From assembly GCA_965223955.1 (NCBI GenBank), contig OZ245029.1:2666001-2730000 (forward strand): a DNA stretch of 64,000 nucleotides. The letters run 5' to 3'. Of this stretch, positions 1 through 8,434 are shown piece after piece; the first letter of the stretch is position 1, and each line of letters opens with the position of its first letter. The translations under genes were made by a program, and so were the position numbers. The notes below the pieces were generated by a model. That model saw nothing but the letters and a program-made list of their open reading frames with translations. It was not told the origin of the DNA and searched no databases. The stretch comes from Bin75 sp965223955 (GTDB taxonomy: Bacteria; Nitrospirota; Nitrospiria; Nitrospirales; UBA8639).

Positions 1-474
1 GCCCTGTCCGGAGGGATGAAACAACGGGTCGGGCTGGCTCGCGCGTTTTCCATTGAACCGAAAGTCCTCTTGCTGGACGAACCGTTTGCGCAAATCGACG
101 CGTTGACCAGGGGCGTGATTCAAGAGGAACTGGTGCAGATGTGGAATACCACCCGCAACACGGTCTTCATGGTTACGCATGACGTGGATGAGGCTATCCT
201 GCTCTCCGATCGCATCATGCTCATGACCAACGGCCCCTCGGCACGGATTGCGGAAATCGTGGACGTGACCATTCCCCGGCCGCGGTCACGGGAAACGATT
301 ATCGAAGACGAACATTATTACAAGATCAGAAACCACATCATTCATTTTCTCGTCCGCCACGCCTCGCACGGACAAGAGGGTGAGAGCGGGGATGCCGCGG
401 AACGGTCCACCCCCATCGAAATTAATTTCCGTGATCAGGCGACAAAAAAGTATGAACCCACCGCATCACACTAA
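1..474 (+). CDS. ABC transporter ATP-binding protein, nitrate/cyanate type (5' end outside window)
   Basis: The reading frame is open from base 1 and begins inside the ABC signature (ALSGGMKQR), so the Walker A half lies upstream of the window. Visible motifs are the signature, Walker B (VLLLDEPF) followed by the D-loop region, and the H-loop (VTHDVDEA). The sequence after the H-loop (RIMLMTNGPSARIAEI) is typical of the NrtD/SsuB/TauB/CynD group that energises nitrate, cyanate, sulfonate or taurine import at the inner membrane. The cyanase gene starts 15 nt downstream, which favours cyanate or nitrate as substrate. The exact substrate cannot be read from the ATPase alone. Confidence 0.85.
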   Translation, partial: ALSGGMKQRVGLARAFSIEPKVLLLDEPFAQIDALTRGVIQEELVQMWNTTRNTVFMVTHDVDEAILLSDRIMLMTNGPSARIAEIVDVTIPRPRSRETIIEDEHYYKIRNHIIHFLVRHASHGQEGESGDAAERSTPIEINFRDQATKKYEPTASH

Positions 475-489
475 AAAGGAGTCATCATC

Positions 490-930
490 ATGAAAGAGAA
501 CTGTGCCAAAGCTGCCATCAAGGCCAAACGCCTGGAGAAAAACGTGACGATTGCCGAAGTCGCGGGGGCTGTAAAAAAGAATCCGACCTTTGTGGCCGCC
601 GCCTTAAACGGGAATCATCGATTGACGCCGGAAGAAGCGGCGACCGTCGGGCAACTGTTGGACCTGGATCAGGAATCCACCGCCAGCTTGAGCCGGTTTC
701 CGGTGCGGGCGGACTTTCCGAATATGAGTGATCCCTTCAAGTATCGACTGCTTGAAGTCATTGGCGTGTATGGCGATGCCTTGCGGGAGATGGCCAATGA
801 GATGTTCGGAGACGGCATCATGAGCGCCATTGATTTCTCACTCGATATGGAAAAGGTCAAGGGAAGTCAGGGAGAAGATCGTTGCAAGATCACCCTGAAC
901 GGCAAGTGGCTGGAGTACAAAACTTTCTAG
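490..930 (+). CDS. cynS: cyanate hydratase (cyanase)
   Basis: 146 aa, slightly shorter than the 156-aa E. coli CynS and collinear with it. The protein converts cyanate and bicarbonate to ammonia and CO2 in the cytoplasm as a decamer. The N-terminal half is the helical HTH-like domain. The C-terminal catalytic domain keeps the Arg/Glu/Ser triad of the family, here R86, E89 (KYRLLEV) and S112 (GIMSAI), and ends in the usual KTF-type tail. A strong AAAGGAG ribosome site precedes the ATG. It sits 15 nt after the ABC ATPase and is probably co-transcribed with it, giving uptake plus ammonia release. In nitrifiers cyanase supplies ammonium from cyanate. Confidence 0.95.
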   Translation: MKENCAKAAIKAKRLEKNVTIAEVAGAVKKNPTFVAAALNGNHRLTPEEAATVGQLLDLDQESTASLSRFPVRADFPNMSDPFKYRLLEVIGVYGDALREMANEMFGDGIMSAIDFSLDMEKVKGSQGEDRCKITLNGKWLEYKTF

Positions 931-947
931 ACACCCCGCAGCCCCAC

Positions 948-1055
948 GTCGGATTACGCTACGCCTGTCCTGAGCGTAGTCGAAGGGCTAATCCGACCTA
1001 CGGGAACTGGATCTAGCCCCACGTCGGATTACGCTACGCTAATCCGACCTACGGG
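948..1055. repeat. two copies of palindromic repeat family A, the first split by family B core
   Basis: Family A is a roughly 33-bp imperfect palindrome (GTCGGATTACGCTACGC, then its inverted half ending ATCCGACCTACGGG). Copy 1 at 948-1004 carries a 24-bp insert in its loop that starts CCTGTCCTGAGCG and ends GTCGAAGGG, which is the core of repeat family B. Copy 2 at 1023-1055 is uninterrupted. Further A copies are at 19842, 26691, 26750, 27461, 27521, 28776, 36673, 40662, 44301 and, partially, 48043. Confidence 0.85.
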
Positions 1056-1073
1056 AACTACGCCACACACCAG

Positions 1074-1133
1074 GCAGGCGCCCTCTTGAGTTCCTCCTCC
1101 TCCTTATAAGGAGGGCGCCTGCTTCCCTTTTTT
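1074..1133 (+). terminator. Rho-independent terminator candidate downstream of cynS
   Basis: A perfect 12-bp stem (GCAGGCGCCCTC at 1074-1085 with its complement at 1111-1122) encloses a 25-nt loop and is followed by a run of six T at 1128-1133. This is the first strong terminator shape after cynS and would end that transcript. Confidence 0.7.
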
Positions 1134-1230
1134 GTCTTTTTGTGGCGGCGCGATCTTCTGCTATAGGTCGGAGACATGCCCTCCCCCTGTCATCCTTGCA
1201 GCTTTTAGCGAGGATTCGCATCTGTTTTTT

Positions 1231-1345
1231 CCTGTCATCCCCGACCCCGATCGGGGATCCAGTGTCGTTATCCTGCGAACGAAGGAAAAAGCAAAGACCC
1301 TGGATTCCCGATTAAAAATGTCGGGAATGACAGAAGAGAGTTGTT
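1231..1345. repeat. dispersed repeat family C
   Basis: A composite short repeat built from CCCCGATCGGGGATCCAG, AAAGACCCTGGATTCC and GATTAAAAATGTCGGGAATG-type blocks. Related copies lie at 19741-19830, 25363-25450 and 27565-27710. It fills the gap between cynS and the next gene, and nothing else is recognisable there. Confidence 0.75.
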
Positions 1346-1404
1346 TTTCATCGTCATAACATAGCATGATGAAGTATCTCGTGATCTTCAAAGGAGTTGT
1401 ACCC

Positions 1405-1968
1405 ATGACCCAGCGTGTGAGACCGACCGCCTTCCTCCCGCTCGCCACCCTCAGCCTGGTGAGCCTGCTGGCTTTGGCTCCCTCACTTCAGGCCGCCCCG
1501 CTTCAGGGCGTCGGGACGTTGCAATTCGGCATGACCCCAGACGAAGTCGCGGCGCTGAAGGATTGCTCGAGTCAGAACGAATGCCTGTATGACCTCTTGG
1601 GAAAAAATCGCTATTTCACCTTAGGCTATGGGCCCGTCCAGAATGGCCAGGACGCGCCCGCCGGGGGCCCGCCGGCCACACTGAGTCACATCGATATTGA
1701 AATGGGCACCTATACGCAGGAATGGTTCCTGGAATTATTTGAGGTATTGGCCTCGCAATACCCTGTCCAGCACGACCCCACCGGCCAGGAACAGACGGAC
1801 TTTCAAGAGGGGCACGCCCAGGAGTTGGTGATTGGGTTTGCGGAGGGCTTTGTGCTGTTGAAGGTCGTGCGGCGTCCGTTCGGCAATATCATCATTCGTG
1901 TGGTGTACCAGGATGCCGCCCATGCTCAAGCCCAGCGAGACAACTGGAAGGCTGCCGCCACCCCATAG
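1405..1968 (+). CDS. secreted hypothetical protein
   Basis: 187 aa from the ATG at 1405, which has AAAGGAG nine bases upstream. An ATG at 1366 in the same frame lacks a ribosome site. The N-terminus (MTQRVRPTAF, then a hydrophobic stretch ending PSLQAAP) is a Sec signal peptide with a likely cut after LQA. The mature start, GVGTLQFGMTPDEVAAL, resembles the short 'GLT..EV' segment seen in the secreted protein at 40957 and the GMTREQA segment of the one at 42205. Two cysteines (DCSSQNEC) could form a disulfide. Function is unknown. It ends 15 nt before the SDR gene, so the two may be co-expressed. Confidence 0.7.
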   Translation: MTQRVRPTAFLPLATLSLVSLLALAPSLQAAPLQGVGTLQFGMTPDEVAALKDCSSQNECLYDLLGKNRYFTLGYGPVQNGQDAPAGGPPATLSHIDIEMGTYTQEWFLELFEVLASQYPVQHDPTGQEQTDFQEGHAQELVIGFAEGFVLLKVVRRPFGNIIIRVVYQDAAHAQAQRDNWKAAATP

Positions 1969-1983
1969 CCGGCCGGAAGAACC

Positions 1984-2796
1984 ATGGCGAATCCTAGCCA
2001 TGAATCGCTCCCCATCGAACAAACAAACGTGAATCCTTTTGCCGTTCTGACCGGAGCTTCACGAGGGATCGGGGCCGAGTATGCCCGCCTCCTCGCAAGC
2101 CGGGGCCATGACCTGTTGCTGGTCTCCCGTGACGAGACGCGACTCACGCACCTTTCCCGTGAACTCGAGACGAACCACCGCATTCAGGCCCACGTGTTCA
2201 TCGCCGATCTGGCCCAACCCGATGCCGCTCATCAGTTATTCGTGGAAAGCCGGCAATACCGGCAGACCCCGGATATGCTGATCAATAACGCCGGCTTCGG
2301 ATTATACGGGGAATTCGTCTCTCACTCACTGCCGCGCATCCAGGAGATGCTTCATTTGCACGTTCAAACCGTGGTGGAAAGTATCCGGTTGTTTCTGCCT
2401 GGGATGATCGAGCGTGGATCCGGCACCATTATCAACGTGGCCTCCATCGCCGGCATGCTCCCTATCCCGTATTTCGCGGAATATGCCGCCACCAAAGCGT
2501 TTTTGCTGTCATTTTCAGAAGCGTTGGCCGAGGAAGTACACGCAAGCGGCGTTGTTGTCCAAGCCTGTTGTCCGGGACAAACGGAGACCGATTTTCATGA
2601 CTCCGCCGGCTTTCGTCCATCCGGTCCCTTTCCCATGCAAACGTCTGCCCAAGTGGTGCACACGTCCCTGGCTGCCTTATCGAACAAGCGCCCCGTGGTC
2701 ACCATCGGCTGGCAAGGAAAGCTGGCGGCTCTGGTGACGAAATGGGTTCCACGGAATGCGCTCACCAAAATGGCCGGGCGCAGAATCAAGCCGTGA
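1984..2796 (+). CDS. short-chain dehydrogenase/reductase (SDR)
   Basis: 270 aa, classical SDR length. The cofactor loop TGASRGIG is at residues 23-30 and NNAG at 101-104. The catalytic Ser154, Tyr167 and Lys171 (YAATK) are all present. The family performs NAD(P)-dependent oxidation or reduction of alcohols and ketones. The closest general type is the DltE/YqjQ-like 'SDR family NAD(P)-dependent oxidoreductase' group with a PGQTETDF segment after the active site. The substrate cannot be told. The start ATG at 1984 follows a GGAAGAACC stretch that could serve as a weak ribosome site. Confidence 0.9.
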   Translation: MANPSHESLPIEQTNVNPFAVLTGASRGIGAEYARLLASRGHDLLLVSRDETRLTHLSRELETNHRIQAHVFIADLAQPDAAHQLFVESRQYRQTPDMLINNAGFGLYGEFVSHSLPRIQEMLHLHVQTVVESIRLFLPGMIERGSGTIINVASIAGMLPIPYFAEYAATKAFLLSFSEALAEEVHASGVVVQACCPGQTETDFHDSAGFRPSGPFPMQTSAQVVHTSLAALSNKRPVVTIGWQGKLAALVTKWVPRNALTKMAGRRIKP

Positions 2797-3074
2797 CCCG
2801 GTAACTGTTCACGCATTCATTGACAGAATAAGGGGCTGTCTGTCTTCTCCCTCTTTTGTAGCGGCGCCATCCCCGCTCGAAGGCGGGGACATGCCTTATG
2901 GCGCTTTCCGTTGTTACCTCCCCTTTGTAAGGGGAGGCCAAGTGGGGTAGAGTCGCATGTCCATGGGGCACCGATTCTCACAGTACTATCCGGAGCCTCT
3001 CTACCTCCCCTCACCCCTCCCGATCCTTCGGCTACGCTTCCTTCGACAAGCTCAGGACAGGCAGGACAAGCAAA
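2797..3074. repeat. gene-free stretch with families D and B repeats
   Basis: No gene is seen. The stretch carries CTCCCCTTTGTAAGGGGAGG-type hairpin repeats near 2918-2945 and a full family B copy at about 2996-3074 (CTACCTCCCCTCACCCCTCC, then a palindromic middle with TTCGACAAGCTCAGGACAGG). A copy identical over at least 75 bases lies at 4190-4266. The family B copy is cut at 3074/3075 by the DUF3800 element. Confidence 0.75.
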
Positions 3075-4074
3075 GGGACTTATGTATCAAAATCCGCGAA
3101 CCAGGTTTAACACACAATTCTTTTTATAGAATAAAATTGCACTATATATATCAAATATGTATATATCATATCAGCGGTTGGGAGGGCTGTGTGTAATCAC
3201 GGTCCGTTGGGGCCAGGTGCTCCACCCAGCTGCTTTTTTTTTACACATAATTTATTGAGGACTCTTCTTTTTGTACTTGCTCTATCTTGACGGTTCAGGA
3301 TCTGTGCAAAACCCGACTGAAGGACATTTTGTTCTTGCGGGCATATGTGTATTCGAGCGACAAATTTATCACCTAATTACCGAAACTGATAAATTTGTTT
3401 CTTCCCTTAATCTAGGTGCCGTCCACGATGTTGAATTGCATGGTAGCGTGATTGCAAATGGGAAAAAAAGACCGTGGAAAGGGATGGGAAGAAAAGAGCG
3501 TCTCAATGTTATCGATCTTGGTTTAGGCCTGCTTCGGGATGCTCATTGGGGCGTAAGGGCTTTTGCCGTGGCCGTGGACAAACATGCAAAACCGTCAAGT
3601 GATCCTGTTGAGTATGCTTTTGAGGAAATCTGCAACCGTTTCAATCATTTCCTTTCACGGCTGTGGAGAAACGGGGAAGGACAACACCGTGGATTGATTG
3701 TCATGGACAATTCGCATTATGAACAAGCTCTGCAAAGACTGGCACGCCGCTTTCGAGAAGATGGCACAAGATGGGGAGCACTTGCTAATCTTGCTGAAGT
3801 CCCGCTGTTCGTAGATTCTGCTGCTTCTCGTCTAATCCAGATTGCGGACTTGCTTGCATGGGCGGTTTGGAGGCGTTATGAGCACAGCGACACACGCTAC
3901 TTCGACAAAATTGTCAGCCGTTTTGATAAAGAGGGCGGAGTCATGCACGGCCTGGTACATCGTAAGCCATCAACAGAAGAGTGTCACTGTCCAGCATGTT
4001 TGACTCGTTCAGTAATGAAAAATTCAATGTAAGTTTTCCTTAACTTTGACTGCGGATTTTGATACACAAGTCCC
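3075..4074 (+). mobile_element. 1,000-bp element with 23-bp terminal inverted repeats carrying a DUF3800 gene
   Basis: The left end at 3075-3097 (GGGACTTATGTATCAAAATC, then CGC) and the right end at 4052-4074 are inverted copies differing at one position out of 23. The only gene inside is the DUF3800 gene. The left interior, 3105-3180, is strikingly AT-rich compared with the surroundings. The flanks look like two halves of a family B repeat: the left flank breaks off at GCAAAGG and the right flank resumes with ACAAAGGAGGGAAACAGG, matching the intact copy at 4190-4280. No transposase is encoded, so movement would need a factor in trans or the DUF3800 protein itself. A clean target duplication is not visible. 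Confidence 0.65.
3271..4032 (+). CDS. DUF3800 family protein
   Basis: 253 aa from a TTG start, with TTGAGGA ten bases upstream as ribosome site. It has the DUF3800 layout: an N-terminal YLDxSG motif (YLDGSG, with Gly where most members have Glu), ELHG near residue 55, IVMDNSH in the middle and QIADLLAWAVWRRY near the C-terminus. The spaced acidic residues resemble an RNase H-like fold. No biochemical role is established for the family. A C-terminal pair of cysteines (CHCPAC) might bind metal. It is the sole cargo of the TIR-bounded element and is poorer in GC than its neighbours, which suggests recent acquisition. An AT-rich 150-bp leader probably holds its promoter. Confidence 0.85.
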   Translation: MYLLYLDGSGSVQNPTEGHFVLAGICVFERQIYHLITETDKFVSSLNLGAVHDVELHGSVIANGKKRPWKGMGRKERLNVIDLGLGLLRDAHWGVRAFAVAVDKHAKPSSDPVEYAFEEICNRFNHFLSRLWRNGEGQHRGLIVMDNSHYEQALQRLARRFREDGTRWGALANLAEVPLFVDSAASRLIQIADLLAWAVWRRYEHSDTRYFDKIVSRFDKEGGVMHGLVHRKPSTEECHCPACLTRSVMKNSM

Positions 4075-4185
4075 CTTACAAAGGAGGGAAACAGGTGGCA
4101 TGAGGCATGTCTTGTTGTTCCCCCTCACCCTTCCCTCTCCCTCAAGGGCGAGGGTTTGATAAGACCCGGGATGGCGCTCGATAAC

Positions 4186-4280
4186 TACCTCTACCTCCCC
4201 TCACCCCTCCCGATCCTTCGGCTACGCTTCCTTCGACAAGCTCAGGACAGGCAGGACAAGCAAAGGAGGGGAACAGGCGG
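4186..4280. repeat. dispersed repeat family B, complete copy
   Basis: An uninterrupted family B unit: CTACCTCCCCTCACCCCTCC, a palindromic middle (CTTCGACAAGCTCAGGACAG) and a closing GCAAAGGAGGGGAACAGGCGG. It serves as the reference for the split copy flanking the DUF3800 element. The outer CCTCCCC...GGGGAGG arms are themselves inverted. Other copies are at 26466-26545 (reverse), 36725-36790 and 44338-44402. Shortened copies lacking the middle are at 20419-20460, 31231-31272 and 40818-40858. Confidence 0.8.
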
Positions 4281-4310
4281 CATGAGATGCGGTCCTACAA
4301 CTACTGCGTT

Positions 4311-4994
4311 TCATTTATCCGGGGCTTCTAAGGCTTCGAGGCACCGCTCGTCATCCACTCGTGGATCATTGACCCGCCTGCTGACCGGAGCCGCGATCAT
4401 GGCGTCTGCGGGGTAAGGCGTCAAAAACGGGACAAGACGTGTCGCATCCTGCAACCCTGGGTCGAGCCAGGGCTCATACTCCACGGGCTGTAAAATGACC
4501 GGCATCCGGTCATGAATCGAGGCCAAACGTTCGTTGGGCTTCGTGGTCAGGATGGCACATGACTCTATGGTCTTCCCATCTTCACTATTCCACCGATCCC
4601 ACAGCCCGGCAAACGCAAACGGGCGCTCATTTTTCAACCGAATATAGTAGGGCTGTTTTCCTGTACCTTCCCGTTTCCATTCATAGTAGCCGTCCGCCAG
4701 CACCAGACAACGGCGTTCTCGAAACGGCTTTTGAAAGGATGGCTTTTCCGCTACGGTTTCCGCCCTGGCATTGATGAGCTTCATCCCTATGGCGGGATCC
4801 CTGGCCCACGAGGGGATTAAGCCCCACCGCAAGGTGACTACCTCGCGTTTCCGTACGTGGAGCCGCGCTCTGACACAGGCAACCCATTGGGAGGGGGCCA
4901 CGTTATAGCGAGGTTTGAGGTCCGGGATTTCTTCGAGCTGAAATTCCTCGGCGACAACGTCTGGCCTGCACGTTAAGGTATACCGTCCGCACAT
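4311..4994 (-). CDS. yedK: SOS response-associated peptidase-like (YedK/HMCES) DNA-protein crosslink protein
   Basis: 227 aa, normal family length. The SRAP domain fills the protein. Cys2, exposed after Met removal, is the residue that forms a thiazolidine crosslink with abasic sites in single-stranded DNA. The other active-site residues line up with E. coli YedK: N75 and R77 (INARAET), E105 (GYYEWK) and H161 (IHDRMP). It shields abasic sites in ssDNA during replication. No SOS box was recognised in the upstream region. It lies alone between repeats and the type I RM locus. Confidence 0.93.
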   Translation of the reverse strand: MCGRYTLTCRPDVVAEEFQLEEIPDLKPRYNVAPSQWVACVRARLHVRKREVVTLRWGLIPSWARDPAIGMKLINARAETVAEKPSFQKPFRERRCLVLADGYYEWKREGTGKQPYYIRLKNERPFAFAGLWDRWNSEDGKTIESCAILTTKPNERLASIHDRMPVILQPVEYEPWLDPGLQDATRLVPFLTPYPADAMIAAPVSRRVNDPRVDDERCLEALEAPDK

Positions 4995-5170
4995 TTTGCT
5001 CGCGCTATCCGTGTTGGGGAAAAACGATCTGTCTCATATCGCGAAAGTTCGGTCATTTGTCACCCTGTACCACTTCTTCGGTCTCTGCTTCCCCTTCGCC
5101 TCTCCTGACAAAGGAGGGGAATGGATACACGTTATTGGGATGAAAAGAGCCAGTAACACCCCGAGTAGCA

Positions 5171-5521
5171 TCAGGGAGTCAATGTTGTTGTCCGTCGCTG
5201 CAAACCAGATGCCCTGCCCCGCACCCGCAACTCTGCCTCCGCACTCTCATAATCCCCCAAATGTGCGCTCATCAAACTCTTCCACAACTTTCCATGATTC
5301 GGTACAGAAAAATGAAGGAGTTCATGCACAATGACGTAATCCCATAGGCTCTGCTTGAGGTCTAACAGTTCGGCATTGAAATTAAGATGCCCGTTCGTTG
5401 AGCAAGAGGCCCACTTATTTCGCATCGGGCGCACGCCCAGCCAAACGACGTTTACGTCCAATTTTGCGGCCCATGCCCTCACGCGCTCTTTAAAAACCCT
5501 CTTTTGCTCCGTTTCACTCAT
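5171..5521 (-). CDS. YgjP/DUF45-like zinc metallopeptidase, short form
   Basis: 116 aa, about half the length of YgjP, and corresponding to its C-terminal catalytic part. The zinc motif HELLH is at residues 66-70, with the downstream NHGKLWKSL segment supplying the usual third His. The preceding MRNKWASCSTNGHLNFNAELL is the diagnostic YgjP stretch. The ATG lies 3 nt after the hsdR stop codon, so translation is coupled. Genes of this family are repeatedly found just behind hsdR in type I RM loci, but their role there is not established. The short length may be natural for this RM-linked subgroup. Confidence 0.85.
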   Translation of the reverse strand: MSETEQKRVFKERVRAWAAKLDVNVVWLGVRPMRNKWASCSTNGHLNFNAELLDLKQSLWDYVIVHELLHFSVPNHGKLWKSLMSAHLGDYESAEAELRVRGRASGLQRRTTTLTP

Positions 5522-5524
5522 GCT

Positions 5525-8422
5525 CTAGATTCGATCGGCCTTGTCCAGAAGTGTAAACAGATCATCCACTATCGTTGTCACTTTATCCGGGTCGTCAAAT
5601 TCGGCAAAAATGGCGAAAGTCACTTTCTGGCGCAGATCCCGTAACGCAGCTTCGCTCTTCTTCCAATCAGGATATTCCGCAAACGCCGCTTTTATCTTGC
5701 TGCTGACATTCTCAGCTTCCCCGACCCCTGCGTCCAGTAAGGTGCGATACACGAAAAACGTAAAGCCATCGAATCCCTTCGCTTGTTGTTCTTTCTTTCG
5801 CTCTTCATCCTTCCCAATCTCCTGCAAGAGTTCTTCCAGTACCTCACTTGCCGTATTCTGGCGTCGTTCAAACTGCTGTTGCACAGCCCGAGCACGTTCA
5901 GCCATGGCCAACAGGAACGGATCATCACTGTTTTCTTCCGCAATCTTTTCTATGCTTTTTACAAGGTTGATGACCTTCATGCTGTCTCCGCCTTTTTTAG
6001 CTTTGATGACCTCTACCGTCGCGGCATCAATTTTCAATGACTCAATCGGCGGCGTCACTTCGTAAATGCGAATATTCTCCCGCACCAGCTCGTTTGTTTT
6101 GCGCTGAAACTCTTTATCCACAATGACATACCTGGTGTAAATTTTACGCACCGTGGCATAGATCTCTGAAAGTGTACGATAATCATCAATAAACGGCCGT
6201 AAAAACGCATCGGGTGAAATAATCTCGTACAGCATTTCAATTTCTTTATATTCCTTGAAGAAGACTTTACGGCGTTCAGGGTCGCGAAAATGCTCTATGA
6301 GTGCGTCAACATCCTTATCATCAAAATGCCGTGTGATCAGGTTGATATAGGCCGGGGCGCGTTGTTCCATCTTGTCCTGAAACAAAACCTTCAACAGCTT
6401 GAGATCTTTGACGACTGCATTGATCTCATCACTATCAAAGGCCAGCGCCTTTTCCAAATTATCAAAAACACCCACGAAATCGAGCACAAACCCATGTGGT
6501 TTCACCATGCCATGATCTTCGTTTTCATAGGGCCGATTCACCCTGGCAATCGCCTGCAACAAGGTGTGGTCTCGCATAGGCTTGTCCAGATACATCGCGT
6601 AAAGCACAGAGGCGTCAAAACCGGTTAACAGCTTCTCGGTGACGATCAGAATCTTGGGTTGCTGCTCCAGTTTTCCAAACGCCTTTCGGACTTGCCGCTC
6701 CTCCTGTTTATCCAGGTGGAATGCCTTGAGCAGCCTGGAATCATTATTGTTTCCCGTGTAAACAACTCTGGAATACTCCGGCGGCAGGTGCTCATCAAGC
6801 GCGTGCTTGTAATGGGCACAGGCTTCGCGGTCCACACCGACCAGAAACGCCTTGTACCCCAAAGGTTCGACGTTTTCCTTGTAATGCCTGGCGACATATT
6901 CAGCTACCTGCTTTATGCGTTCATTGCCCTTGAGGAAATTCTTCAGGTTCACCGCCCGCTCAAGGATCTTGTTCAGTTCATCGATATCGGCCACACCCTC
7001 GGCTTCGGCGAGGGAGAGAAACTCCTTATCCAGCGTCTCGTGCGGGACGAGCATCTCGTTGGGGGCGAGCTGGTAGTAGAGCGGCAGCGTGGTGCCGTCC
7101 TCAATGCTGTCGGCGATAGAATACTTATGCAGGTAGCCCCGGTCATCCTCGCAGCCAAAGGTCTTGAAGGTGCCTTTACCATACACCGTCTTGTCCACCG
7201 GGGTGCCGGTGAAGCCGAGGTAGGTGGCATTCGGCAAACCGGCCATGAGAAAGTTGCCCAAGTCGCCGCCGGTGGTCCGGTGGGCTTCGTCGATGAGGAC
7301 GTAAATGTTCGAGCGCGTATTGAGATTCGCCGGCATGTCACGGAATTTGTGGATCATCGTCACGATGATGCCCCGGTAGTCATCTCTCAATAACCTGTTG
7401 AGCCGGGCGATGCTGCCGGCGTGTTCCAGGTTGCCCAGGCCGAGTGCGGCAAGGTTCTTGAGCATCTGATCTTCCAGTTCGTTGCGGTCGATCATCAGAA
7501 GGACAGTCGGCTTGTCCGCCTGTGGTGCGCGGAACAGCAGTTCCGCCGCCTTGATCATGGTGAAAGTTTTGCCGCTGCCCTGGGTGTGCCACACAAGGCC
7601 ACGGGAGCGGTCAGATGCAAGGGCGCGCTCAACGCTCGCCTCCACCGCGCCGGTCTGGTGCTGGTGAAGGATGTATTTGTTCAACTCCTCATCCTTCTCG
7701 GCAAAGACGATGTAGTCCTTCAAGAAGGCGAGCACCTGCGGGATGGCGCAGAAACTCTTCACCTTGGCCTCCAGCTTGCCGACCTCCTCATCTTTCCAGT
7801 TGAAAATGTTCCGGCGCACCGTGTTCCAGCTCACTCCGTAGGAGAAGCCGATGGCATCGGTGGCGGTGAAAAGCTGCTCGGGTACAAACAACTCCGGCGT
7901 CTCGCGGTGATAACGGCGGATCTGGTCCACCCCGAGGGCAATCGCCTCATCCTTGCTGGCGTTCTTGCACTCGATCACCAGCACGGGAACGCCGTTGATG
8001 AGAAAGACGATATCCTCCCGCGTACCGTAGTGGCCGTTGTGAAAGGCCCATTCCTCGGTTACTTCGTACACGTTGCGCGTTGGGTCTTCGTAATCGATCA
8101 GGATCAGGTCGCGCTCGCGGCTCTCATTAACATCGAAGAACTTGCCCCGGTTGCGCAGGTGTTCGACGAATTCCCTGTTACCGTAAATGTCGGCGTCGAG
8201 ATGGCGGAACTGGCCGAGCAAAAGCCCCTGGGCCTCGGCATAGCGCGGATTGAATTCCCGCACCTTGGCATCAAGCAGGTCGTCGAAGAACAGGGACAAA
8301 GGAGCGGGAGTGCCTCCTCTCCTTTGCTCGGCTTGCTCACGAGACACAAACGTCCAACCGATGGCCGCGGCGTATTTCAGGATCCGGGCTTGGACGGTTT
8401 TGTGTTCGGAGGGAGTGGGCAT
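5525..8422 (-). CDS. hsdR: type I restriction enzyme, R subunit
   Basis: 965 aa, intact. An N-terminal PD-(D/E)xK nuclease (D137, E151, K153 in DIVF...VIECK) is followed by the SF2 translocase: Walker A GSGKT at 282-286, DEAH at 378-381, then GFTGTP, and helicase C-terminal motifs (LLTGFDA, ARVNRP). The C-terminal region binds the methyltransferase core. HsdR cuts unmodified DNA after ATP-driven translocation. It is the second-to-last gene of the minus-strand RM run and starts 12 nt after the DUF1016 gene. The first bases of this gene recur as fragments at 9609-9645 and 11272-11306 (see findings). Its partner HsdS is frameshifted, so activity of the locus is doubtful. Confidence 0.95.
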   Translation of the reverse strand: MPTPSEHKTVQARILKYAAAIGWTFVSREQAEQRRGGTPAPLSLFFDDLLDAKVREFNPRYAEAQGLLLGQFRHLDADIYGNREFVEHLRNRGKFFDVNESRERDLILIDYEDPTRNVYEVTEEWAFHNGHYGTREDIVFLINGVPVLVIECKNASKDEAIALGVDQIRRYHRETPELFVPEQLFTATDAIGFSYGVSWNTVRRNIFNWKDEEVGKLEAKVKSFCAIPQVLAFLKDYIVFAEKDEELNKYILHQHQTGAVEASVERALASDRSRGLVWHTQGSGKTFTMIKAAELLFRAPQADKPTVLLMIDRNELEDQMLKNLAALGLGNLEHAGSIARLNRLLRDDYRGIIVTMIHKFRDMPANLNTRSNIYVLIDEAHRTTGGDLGNFLMAGLPNATYLGFTGTPVDKTVYGKGTFKTFGCEDDRGYLHKYSIADSIEDGTTLPLYYQLAPNEMLVPHETLDKEFLSLAEAEGVADIDELNKILERAVNLKNFLKGNERIKQVAEYVARHYKENVEPLGYKAFLVGVDREACAHYKHALDEHLPPEYSRVVYTGNNNDSRLLKAFHLDKQEERQVRKAFGKLEQQPKILIVTEKLLTGFDASVLYAMYLDKPMRDHTLLQAIARVNRPYENEDHGMVKPHGFVLDFVGVFDNLEKALAFDSDEINAVVKDLKLLKVLFQDKMEQRAPAYINLITRHFDDKDVDALIEHFRDPERRKVFFKEYKEIEMLYEIISPDAFLRPFIDDYRTLSEIYATVRKIYTRYVIVDKEFQRKTNELVRENIRIYEVTPPIESLKIDAATVEVIKAKKGGDSMKVINLVKSIEKIAEENSDDPFLLAMAERARAVQQQFERRQNTASEVLEELLQEIGKDEERKKEQQAKGFDGFTFFVYRTLLDAGVGEAENVSSKIKAAFAEYPDWKKSEAALRDLRQKVTFAIFAEFDDPDKVTTIVDDLFTLLDKADRI

Positions 8423-8434
8423 GTCTTGTTTTCC

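Noticed and set aside
1132..1448. Small open frames in repeat-filled gaps
   Set aside because: They consist of translated dispersed repeats that recur throughout the window.
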